Shown piece after piece: positions 23,795-30,316 of a stretch of DNA of 30,316 bases. The position numbers and the translations under genes are program-made. Where the stretch lies: assembly GCA_041686485.1 (NCBI GenBank), contig JAWLDT010000025.1, forward strand, positions 1-30,316. Direction: 5' to 3'. Source of the DNA: PUPG01 sp041686485 (GTDB lineage: Bacteria > Bacteroidota > Bacteroidia > Bacteroidales > UBA7960). How positions within the stretch are numbered: position 1 is the first letter of the stretch; the number at the start of each line of letters is the position of its first letter. Below the pieces are notes generated by a model. The model searched no databases. It worked only from the letters and a program-made list of their open reading frames with translations, and was not told the origin of the DNA.

Positions 23795-25870
23795 TTAATA
23801 ATCCAGTATGTCTAAAGCGGCATTTTTAATGATTTGTACTGATGGCAGTATAGCTGTTTCCAGGTTTTTGTGAAAGCCTACCGGGGTAAATGCTGAACCA
23901 ACACGCTTTACAGGCGCATCAAGATATTCGAAAGCCTGTTCATTGATTTGTGAAACCAGCTCCCCGCCAAAACCGGAAAACACTTTATCCTCATGAACGA
24001 CCAATACCTTATTGGTCTTTTTTACAGACTGAATAATTGTTTCTGTATCGAGTGGTATGAGTGAACGAATATCAATCACTTCAATTTCACGGCCAGATTC
24101 TTTGGCGATTTCATCGGCGGCATTAATACTCATGGGGGTTGTATTACCATAGGTCACGATGGTCATATCGGATCCTTCCCTACGGATTCTGGCCTTTCCG
24201 AATGGCACCTCGAAATCATCAGGAACAACAGTTTCGGCTGCTTTGGCATTATAGAGGGCTTTGGGTTCCAGAAACAGCGAAGGACCTTTCGACCGCATAG
24301 CTGTGCGTAGCAGTCCTGCTGCATCATCCGCAAAAGATGGGTAAACCACCCGCATTCCTGGGAACGTGGTCAAAGCCCCTTCCGTCGTTTGAGAATGGTA
24401 AAGTCCGCCACCGATATAACCACCGGAAGCCAGGCGGATCGTAACGTTGGGGGCAAACTGTCCATTACTTCGCCAATAGTCGTGAGTCATTTCCACATAC
24501 TGTTCCATGGCCGGCCAAAAATAGTCTGCAAATTCAGCGCCTTCAACCACCACGCGGATTTTCTCATCAAAGCGGCTCATTCCGTTAGCCGTTCCCACGA
24601 TAAAATCTTCGGCAATAGGTGCGTTGAACACCCTTTCCTTGCCAAATTCCTGTTGCATCCCTTTGGTCACATTGAAAATACCACCTTTCTCCTTGTTGGC
24701 GATATCCTGTCCCCAGATGTAAGTGTCGGGATTATGGCGAAACTCGGCTTTCAATGTTTCATTCAGGGCAGTGATCAGCTTCTTTTTCTCCCCTTTCTCA
24801 TTATGAAGGCCCTCCGGATACTTTTCCGGTTTGTAAGGCTCGGGTATGACAAAATCATAAATGGTTTCAGGGTCGGGATCCGGAGCCTTCATCACAGTTT
24901 TATGCGCCGCCTTTAGTTTTTTATTTGCCTCCTTATCGACTTCTTTAAGCTCGTCTTCGGTATAGATTTTATTCTCAAGAAGCAATTTTTGTATTTTCAC
25001 CATGGGGTCATTGGCCTGAACACAGTGAAGCTCCTGATCATCCCTGTAAAGGTCATGCCGGTCACTATTGGAATGCGAACCAATACGCACTACACTGGCG
25101 TGTACAATAACCGGTTCGCCGGTGGTCAGAACATGCTCTTTGGCCTCATGCATGGCGTTCATCGACTTCAACACATCCTTGCCATCACAATGGATAATAT
25201 GCAGATTCTTAAAGCCGCGGAAATTATCGGCTACCTTTTTGTTGGCAGTCTGATCCCGTTTAGGAACGGAGATACCATAACCATTATCCTGAAATACAAA
25301 TATAACCGGCAGTTTTTCAGTACTGGCACCATTAACGGCTTCATAGACATAACCTTCCGAGGCGGATGACTCGCCCTGGGAAGAAATAGCCACTCCTTTA
25401 TGTCCGTAACGCTTCATGGCACGGGCAACACCTACCGCATGGAGGGTATGGTTACCCGTTGATGAAGACACGTTGTGGATATTCCATTCGGGCTTGGCAA
25501 AATGGTTAGACATATGACGTCCACCACTGGCCACATCGGTAGCTTTTGACAATCCGTTCAGCAATATTTCTTCTGCTGTTAAACCTGCTGATAAAGCAAT
25601 TAACATATCACGGTAATAGGGAAACAGGTGGTCGGTTTCGCGATCGAAGATCTGGCCGATGGCCAGCTGAATGGCATCATGACCAGCATAGGGGGCATGA
25701 TAAGACCATCCGAGAGCCTGCTTCAGGTAGTTAGGCGCTTTCTCATCAAGCTTTCGGCCCAGTACCATCAGATCATACCAATTTTTAAATGTTTTTTTAT
25801 CAACACTGTCTACGGTGTAAACCTGCTCGGCTGCCTTTTTCTCTTCGGTTTTTTTCTTTGTGGATTCCAT
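23795..25870 (-). CDS. Fused E1 alpha/beta subunits of a 2-oxoacid dehydrogenase
   Basis: This thiamine-diphosphate enzyme decarboxylates a 2-oxoacid (branched-chain type most likely) and transfers the acyl group to a lipoyl E2. The 691 aa contain an alpha half (about 28-320) with YAGHDAIQLAIGQIF, GRHMSNHFA and NHTLHAVGVARAM, and a beta half (about 365-691) with FNAPIAEDFIVGTANGMS, EFADYFWPAMEQ, GGGLYHSQTTEG and the transketolase C-terminal domain (IVTYGNTTPM). The ThDP motif, usually GDG with a downstream N, reads SQG (164-166) with Asn180, so the metal-ligand Asp is Gln. This fused form occurs in Bacteroidota. No E2 or E3 gene is in the window. It lies 73 bp after nnr, probably co-transcribed. 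The substrate is uncertain. Confidence 0.88.
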   Translation of the reverse strand: MESTKKKTEEKKAAEQVYTVDSVDKKTFKNWYDLMVLGRKLDEKAPNYLKQALGWSYHAPYAGHDAIQLAIGQIFDRETDHLFPYYRDMLIALSAGLTAEEILLNGLSKATDVASGGRHMSNHFAKPEWNIHNVSSSTGNHTLHAVGVARAMKRYGHKGVAISSQGESSASEGYVYEAVNGASTEKLPVIFVFQDNGYGISVPKRDQTANKKVADNFRGFKNLHIIHCDGKDVLKSMNAMHEAKEHVLTTGEPVIVHASVVRIGSHSNSDRHDLYRDDQELHCVQANDPMVKIQKLLLENKIYTEDELKEVDKEANKKLKAAHKTVMKAPDPDPETIYDFVIPEPYKPEKYPEGLHNEKGEKKKLITALNETLKAEFRHNPDTYIWGQDIANKEKGGIFNVTKGMQQEFGKERVFNAPIAEDFIVGTANGMSRFDEKIRVVVEGAEFADYFWPAMEQYVEMTHDYWRSNGQFAPNVTIRLASGGYIGGGLYHSQTTEGALTTFPGMRVVYPSFADDAAGLLRTAMRSKGPSLFLEPKALYNAKAAETVVPDDFEVPFGKARIRREGSDMTIVTYGNTTPMSINAADEIAKESGREIEVIDIRSLIPLDTETIIQSVKKTNKVLVVHEDKVFSGFGGELVSQINEQAFEYLDAPVKRVGSAFTPVGFHKNLETAILPSVQIIKNAALDILDY

Positions 25871-25943
25871 AATTACAATATATAAACTAACAACTACTTT
25901 TCTGTTTTTTCCGTCAGACTAACAGCCTGGTTGACCTATTTGT

Positions 25944-27458
25944 TTATTGACGCATGGTGGTTTTTATAGCTTTTGGTATCTGTTCGATTATATCTCCGGC
26001 AGTCATTCCTTCATGACCTCTGCGCGAGGCGGCCATATCTCCTGCCCGTCCATGCAGATAGGTGCCCAGCAGGCAGCTGTGCAGCGGTGAATAATTTTGC
26101 GCCAGCCAGCCAAGGATCATCCCGGTCAACACATCCCCGCTGCCACCGGAAGCCATACCGGGATTTCCTGTGGAATTAAAGTAGGTACGGCCGTCGGGAC
26201 AAATAATGGCTGTGTGCGCACCCTTTAGTACAACATAAACCTGGAATCGATGAGCCAGCTCTTTGGCCTTATCAAAACGGTCATGATCATCGGTGGTTTT
26301 TCCGGCCAGGCGATCCAGCTCGCCCGGGTGAGGAGTAAAGATGGAACCTTTGGGCAGAAAGCCGCACCAGGTCAGGTTTTCTGAGAGAATATTCAATGCA
26401 TCCGCGTCCAACACCATCGGTACGGTGGTATTCTGAATAAGCACCTTCAGTGCCCGGGCGGTCTGATCCTGCACCCCAAGTCCGGGACCCGCACCAACCG
26501 CGTTGTAGCCCTCCAGTTCGTGAACTTCTGACATGTAATGGGGGTGATCATCAACCGTACACATGACCTCAGGTACGGCTGTCTGTAAAACACTGTAGGC
26601 ACATTGTGGAATTTGTACTGTCAACAGTCCGGCGCCGCAACGAATGACCGACCGGGAAGCCAGCACTGCCGCACCTGCCTTTCCGTAACTGCCCGCCATC
26701 AAAAAAGCATGTCCGAAATGACCCTTGTGGGCAAACTTCTTTCGCGGACGGTACAGCGACCGGATATCAGAAGCAAGCAGATAATGGTATTTGCTGTCAA
26801 TTTGCCGGATCCCTTCATCCAGTAGGCCGATATCCAGCAAATACCATTGTCCCAGGAATGGCTGATTGCCGGCAAACAAAAAGGCCAACTTGGGAACCTG
26901 GAAACTCAGGGTATAATTGGCCCGGATAATATGGCGGGGATTGTTGTCCCGATTGTCTTCACAAAATAAGCCGGTAGGAAAATCAATGGCGATGACTTTC
27001 GATTCCGAAGCATTAATTTGCTGAACAACTTTAGCCAGGAATCCTTCCAGGGGCCTTGTCAGACCACTTCCCAGGAGGGCATCCACCACCAGGTCATCAG
27101 ACTGCAAAACGGGCAGTTGGTCCGCTTCTGTTACATCTTCTGCGTGTAGGTTTTTAACCCCTGCCAGGCGTTTCTCATTAACCAGGAAATCCTGAGATGG
27201 CTTATCTGTATGACGTATTTTGTATACAATCACCCTGTAACCGCTTCCGGCCAGCATACGGGCAATCACAAGGCCATCTCCCCCATTATTCCCCATCCCA
27301 CAATATACCCGGATGGTTTTATCGGTTTTTGTATGGCGGCGTATCCAGTCATAACACTTGCCGGCAGCCCTTTCCATCAAATCAATAGATGAGACAGGCT
27401 CGTTATTGATGGTATAGGCATCCAGCTCCCGTATCTGACTTGCATTCAGTATTTTCAT
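25944..27458 (-). CDS. nnr: Bifunctional NAD(P)HX epimerase / ADP-dependent dehydratase
   Basis: This enzyme repairs hydrated NADH and NADPH: the N-terminal domain interconverts the R and S epimers and the C-terminal domain dehydrates the S form using ADP. The 504 aa contain a YjeF_N domain (about 1-215) with YCGMGNNGGDGLVIARML (52-69) and VIAIDFPTGLF. The ribokinase-like NnrD domain (about 230-500) has HKGHFGHAFLMAGSYGKAGAAVLASR, AVGAGPGLG, ILDAD-type VLDADALNIL, TPHPGELDRL and the GSGDVLTG ATP-site motif (439-446). Both domains look complete, so both activities are expected. It has its own promoter, divergent from the WbqC-family gene, and probably heads a unit with the E1 dehydrogenase gene. 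Confidence 0.96.
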   Translation of the reverse strand: MKILNASQIRELDAYTINNEPVSSIDLMERAAGKCYDWIRRHTKTDKTIRVYCGMGNNGGDGLVIARMLAGSGYRVIVYKIRHTDKPSQDFLVNEKRLAGVKNLHAEDVTEADQLPVLQSDDLVVDALLGSGLTRPLEGFLAKVVQQINASESKVIAIDFPTGLFCEDNRDNNPRHIIRANYTLSFQVPKLAFLFAGNQPFLGQWYLLDIGLLDEGIRQIDSKYHYLLASDIRSLYRPRKKFAHKGHFGHAFLMAGSYGKAGAAVLASRSVIRCGAGLLTVQIPQCAYSVLQTAVPEVMCTVDDHPHYMSEVHELEGYNAVGAGPGLGVQDQTARALKVLIQNTTVPMVLDADALNILSENLTWCGFLPKGSIFTPHPGELDRLAGKTTDDHDRFDKAKELAHRFQVYVVLKGAHTAIICPDGRTYFNSTGNPGMASGGSGDVLTGMILGWLAQNYSPLHSCLLGTYLHGRAGDMAASRRGHEGMTAGDIIEQIPKAIKTTMRQ

Positions 27459-27477
27459 ATCAGGAAATCATTGATTT

Positions 27478-27507
27478 TTGTTGACATTCCATGTTTCACT
27501 ACTTTTG
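27478..27507 (+). promoter_or_regulatory. Bacteroidota promoter of the WbqC-family gene
   Basis: TTG at 27478-27480, a 19-base spacer and TACTTTTG at 27500-27507 match the Bacteroidota consensus fully. The start would be near 27513, about 60 bases before the ATG at 27575. Confidence 0.65.
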
Positions 27508-27544
27508 CAGGTGTGTATGGCGATCCACATGTGCATACGTAAAT

Positions 27545-27575
27545 CAAATTTAAGCCTATATTTCGGAAAAAACAA
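27545..27575 (-). promoter_or_regulatory. Bacteroidota promoter of nnr
   Basis: On the minus strand TTG (27575-27573), a 20-base spacer and TAAATTTG (27552-27545) match the consensus fully. The -33 box touches the first base of the divergent WbqC-family start codon, so the two divergent transcription units overlap. Confidence 0.65.
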
Positions 27576-28255
27576 TGCTTATATCGCTTAACAGGGACCC
27601 AGAGAAAAAGCATGCATGTATCCTGTCAACGGCATACCTGCCCCCCATAGAATATATGGTTATGCTGATCAAGGCATCGGATGTTCGTATTGAGCTGCAT
27701 GAAACATTCCCGAGGCAGACCTGGCGTAACCGTTGCCGAATATTAACCGCCAATGGCCTGTTGGATCTCAGTATACCCGTGCACCGGCCTCAGGGAAATC
27801 ATACGAAAACAAAAGATGTGATTGTAAGTGAACGTACAAACTGGCAAGCCAAACACTGGCGTGCTATCACAGCCGCTTATAACAAGGCCCCATTTTTTCT
27901 GTATTATAAAGATCTTTTTGCACCTTATTTCCTTAAACGCTGGTCGGGGGCGCTCTGGCAATACAACAACCAACTGCTTACGACCCTCATGAAGGAGCTT
28001 TCCATTGACACAGCCATTGGAACAACAGAATCATACCAGCCGGTACCAGCCCTTGAAGAAGATTACAGAGAACGTATTACCCCAAAAACACAGCGAAGGG
28101 AAAAACCGCTAGTTACACATTTTCCACCCTATCACCAGGTGTTTGGCGACCGGTTTTGTTTCACACCCAATGTCAGTATTATAGACCTTTTGTTCAATAC
28201 AGGCCCGGAAGCAGGCCCCTATCTCCTGGAAACGGTGAAATATGTTAATGATTAA
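27575..28255 (+). CDS. WbqC-family protein
   Basis: The WbqC family takes its name from an O-antigen cluster gene. The biochemical role is poorly defined, and members are common as single genes in Bacteroidota. The 226-aa cytoplasmic protein shows the family layout: a start strand ACILSTAYLPPIEYM (14-28), the HETFPRQTWRNRCRI segment with an NR pair, LLDLSIPVHRP, the NWQAKHWRAITAAYNKAPFF block with conserved His/Trp and Tyr, and a C-terminal FTPNVSIIDLLFNTGPEAGPYL. It is a single gene with its own promoter. Its stop codon overlaps the end of the convergent HD-phosphohydrolase gene by four bases (28252-28255). Confidence 0.87.
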   Translation: MLISLNRDPEKKHACILSTAYLPPIEYMVMLIKASDVRIELHETFPRQTWRNRCRILTANGLLDLSIPVHRPQGNHTKTKDVIVSERTNWQAKHWRAITAAYNKAPFFLYYKDLFAPYFLKRWSGALWQYNNQLLTTLMKELSIDTAIGTTESYQPVPALEEDYRERITPKTQRREKPLVTHFPPYHQVFGDRFCFTPNVSIIDLLFNTGPEAGPYLLETVKYVND

Positions 28256-30316
28256 TCCGGTGCTGGATAGGCAACCCGCACATGGTAGATATTCAGGAGC
28301 ATTCGTTTCAATATCCCTTTAACAGTGGTGATGTCTTTAAATGTGATGTCAGCATTATCAAACTGCTTTTCCTGCACCTGTGTATCAATGATATCATCCA
28401 CCAGCTGGCTGATTTGTTGTTCATCGGGCTTTTTCAGGCTTCTTGACGCGGCCTCCACGGAATCGGCCATCATCACAACAGCTGTTTCTTTACTGAACGG
28501 GCGTGGCCCGGGATAGATAAAATCTGCCTTGTTTACCTCCTCATCCGGACTTTCTTTTACCTGCATGGTATAAAAATAGCGGGCAGTGGTTGTTCCATGA
28601 TGTGTACGGATGAAATCGATCAGGTATTCGGGCAGGTTATTCCGGCGTGCCATTTCAATACCATCTATAACGTGGGATATAATGATTTTGGCGCTTTCCT
28701 TAAATGAAATTTCATCGTGCGGGTTATAGGCTGTATTTTGGTTTTCTATAAAATACAGTGGATTATTCATCTTCCCGATGTCGTGATACATGGCGCCTGT
28801 ACGCGCTATGAGTCCATGGCCACCGATTTCTGTAACAGCCTCCTCTGATAAATTGGCCACCTGGAGGGAGTGCTGAAACGTACCGGGGGATTTCATACCG
28901 AGGTTGCGCAACAGCTTGTTGTTGGTATCTGCCAGCTCAAGAAGGGAAAAGTCGGTTGGCAACCCAAACAACCTTTCAAAAAGAAAAATCAGCGGATAGG
29001 CGAACAAGGTGAGGAAAGCACCACCGGCGAAATACAAAAAATCCTGCCAGTAGAGGTTCTCGAGCGAACCGGTATGTGCCAGTGACAGCCCAAAATACAC
29101 GGCTGAATACGTAACAAAAATCAATGCTACGGTTATAAACAGCTGGGAGCGCCGCCTCAGGTCCGACATACTGAAAATAGCCACAATACCGGCGATAAAC
29201 TGTAGAAATACAAATTCAAAGCTACGGGGTATCAAAAATCCAATCAGAATGATGGTTATGATATGCACATACAAGGCGAGCCGGTTATCAAAAAAGGCAC
29301 GTATGACAATAGGTACCATACAGACAGGTACCAGGTAGAGATAGTCAATATTATAACGTATAACCAGGCTGGTGAGGAATACCGTCAGCAACAGTGACAG
29401 CAGAACCAGGAAAATGCGGCGGTTATCATCAAACACGTCCCGGCGAAAGAAATACAAAAAGAGCAGCAATACAATCATAGAGATACTTACCAACAGAAAT
29501 TGTCCGGCATATAAGACAGCCTGCATGCCTGAGGCCCCAACCTGACGCTGATATTCCGCCTTGAAGGATTCCAGTATCCGGTATGTTTCTGATGTGATAA
29601 GTTCACCCTGTGAGACAATTTTTTCACCCTCCTGCACCATCCCGCGTGTCACCGGAATGCTTTCCAACTCAACCTGCATAGCCCTTTGGGTTTGCTCTTC
29701 ATCATAATACACATTGTGGCTTAGCGCATTTTCGATCAATGGCTGCAACAAGACAACATCCAGGCTGTCATCCAGCTCATCCAAAGATGTGATGGCATAC
29801 ATATAAGCTTCCTGAATATCAAAAAGGTCACCCAGGGTTTTTGACCTGGCTACATTATCATCCAGCACCCTGATCTCAAAATCATCAGACTGGTCACTGA
29901 AAGGTTCATTTAACAGGATAATCCCTGTATCATAAAGTTCTGATAAAATATCGGTGCCTGCTGCCTTGTGTTGTTCCTTCAGCGTGCCATTTCCGTTATC
30001 AGGATATTTTTTGTTCCATGCGCTTTCGAAATCCCGTTCAAAGGCATTTAACATAGACTCCTTAACCATTGCCCGGCGCGAGAATATCGGTTTAAACTCC
30101 TCCCGGACGGCCTGATGTTCCTCTTCCAGTTGCTGATCAGATTTCAGGATGGCAAAACTGAAAGGGGCGATAAGGTCTTCGTACATCCAGGGGCGAGCCT
30201 GTTGATATTCATAGTCAAAACCAGGCTGACGCGGAAATAACTGCACCAGCAGGAAAATGGTTACCAGGACAAGTAGGACCTTGTATATAATGGAAAAATG
30301 GCGTTGCAGCCATTGA
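28252..30316 (-). CDS. 7TM-HD family phosphohydrolase (PgpH-type), 5' end outside the window
   Basis: This membrane HD-domain phosphodiesterase belongs to the family whose characterised members hydrolyse cyclic di-AMP. The gene is incomplete. A GTG at 30246 could be read as a start, but the frame stays open to the window edge and encodes a basic stretch and a membrane helix (IIYKVLLVLVTIFLLV), so the real start lies beyond 30316; 687 codons are visible. Counting from 30246, an extracytoplasmic 7TMR-HDED region covers about 10-235, a cluster of membrane helices about 243-425, and the HD domain about 450-640. The HD domain has FQHSLQVANLSE (His459), YHDIGK (His488, Asp489), SHVIDG and THHGTT (His549/550), so the metal site looks intact. 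Cyclic di-AMP control of osmolyte uptake elsewhere makes the nearby CBS-bearing ProV notable. Confidence 0.92.
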   Translation of the reverse strand, partial: QWLQRHFSIIYKVLLVLVTIFLLVQLFPRQPGFDYEYQQARPWMYEDLIAPFSFAILKSDQQLEEEHQAVREEFKPIFSRRAMVKESMLNAFERDFESAWNKKYPDNGNGTLKEQHKAAGTDILSELYDTGIILLNEPFSDQSDDFEIRVLDDNVARSKTLGDLFDIQEAYMYAITSLDELDDSLDVVLLQPLIENALSHNVYYDEEQTQRAMQVELESIPVTRGMVQEGEKIVSQGELITSETYRILESFKAEYQRQVGASGMQAVLYAGQFLLVSISMIVLLLFLYFFRRDVFDDNRRIFLVLLSLLLTVFLTSLVIRYNIDYLYLVPVCMVPIVIRAFFDNRLALYVHIITIILIGFLIPRSFEFVFLQFIAGIVAIFSMSDLRRRSQLFITVALIFVTYSAVYFGLSLAHTGSLENLYWQDFLYFAGGAFLTLFAYPLIFLFERLFGLPTDFSLLELADTNNKLLRNLGMKSPGTFQHSLQVANLSEEAVTEIGGHGLIARTGAMYHDIGKMNNPLYFIENQNTAYNPHDEISFKESAKIIISHVIDGIEMARRNNLPEYLIDFIRTHHGTTTARYFYTMQVKESPDEEVNKADFIYPGPRPFSKETAVVMMADSVEAASRSLKKPDEQQISQLVDDIIDTQVQEKQFDNADITFKDITTVKGILKRMLLNIYHVRVAYPAPD

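Noticed and set aside
28252..30246. Taking GTG at 30246 as the true start of the HD phosphohydrolase
   Set aside because: The frame is open to the window edge and the upstream codons encode a basic stretch and a membrane helix expected for this family, so the gene is truncated by the window.
1..30316. tRNA, rRNA, CRISPR arrays, insertion sequences, prophage or integrase genes
   Set aside because: No cloverleaf, regularly spaced repeat array, transposase motif or terminal inverted repeat pair was recognised on either strand.

Overview
The window comes from a Bacteroidota chromosome, most likely a saline- or marine-type member. The evidence is: three secreted proteins with C-terminal type IX secretion (T9SS) sorting domains; a TonB-dependent receptor with an N-terminal carboxypeptidase-regulatory-like domain; two lipoproteins with Bacteroidota-style signals; a fused E1 alpha/beta 2-oxoacid dehydrogenase; and several intergenic sites matching the Bacteroidota promoter pattern TTG-N19/20-TAnnTTTG. 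A glycine-betaine-type ABC importer and many acidic secreted proteins suggest a salty habitat. Genus cannot be fixed from this sequence. No rRNA, tRNA, CRISPR array, transposase or phage gene was seen.

Layout. (1) 1-5710, minus: three tandem paralogous T9SS-sorted beta-propeller-like proteins, probably one operon, with a single terminator at the far end; they carry 3, 1 and 0 copies of a ~75-residue repeat. (2) 5711-6272: long intergenic region with direct repeats, a palindrome, and a promoter-to-terminator unit that could be a ~65-nt small RNA. (3) 6273-8400: periplasmic MsrB (minus) and a GltS-type Na+/glutamate symporter (plus), divergent. (4) 8448-12802, minus: outer-membrane porin with a long structured leader, terminator, then proX-proV-proW. 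(5) 13172-15124, minus: outer-membrane barrel protein and an S41 peptidase lipoprotein. (6) 15328-18010, plus: rlmN and a GH3-family acyl-adenylating enzyme. (7) 18061-20722, plus: two overlapping stand-alone LytTR DNA-binding proteins behind a large inverted repeat, then a secreted tandem dCache sensor with no output domain. (8) 20840-23634, minus: His-rich small membrane protein and a ZnuD-like TonB receptor, probably metal uptake. (9) 23795-27458, minus: nnr (NAD(P)HX repair) and fused E1 dehydrogenase. (10) 27575-28255, plus: WbqC-family protein. (11) 28252 to the window edge, minus: 7TM-HD phosphohydrolase (PgpH type), whose start lies outside the window.

Most of this is ordinary chromosomal content. 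The part most likely to hide an undescribed system is 18061-20722. There, DNA-binding domains without a receiver sit beside a sensor without a kinase or membrane output, and both transcription units begin inside inverted-repeat structures. Next in interest are the possible small RNA at ~6168-6232, the structured porin leader, and the His-rich protein/TonB receptor pair.
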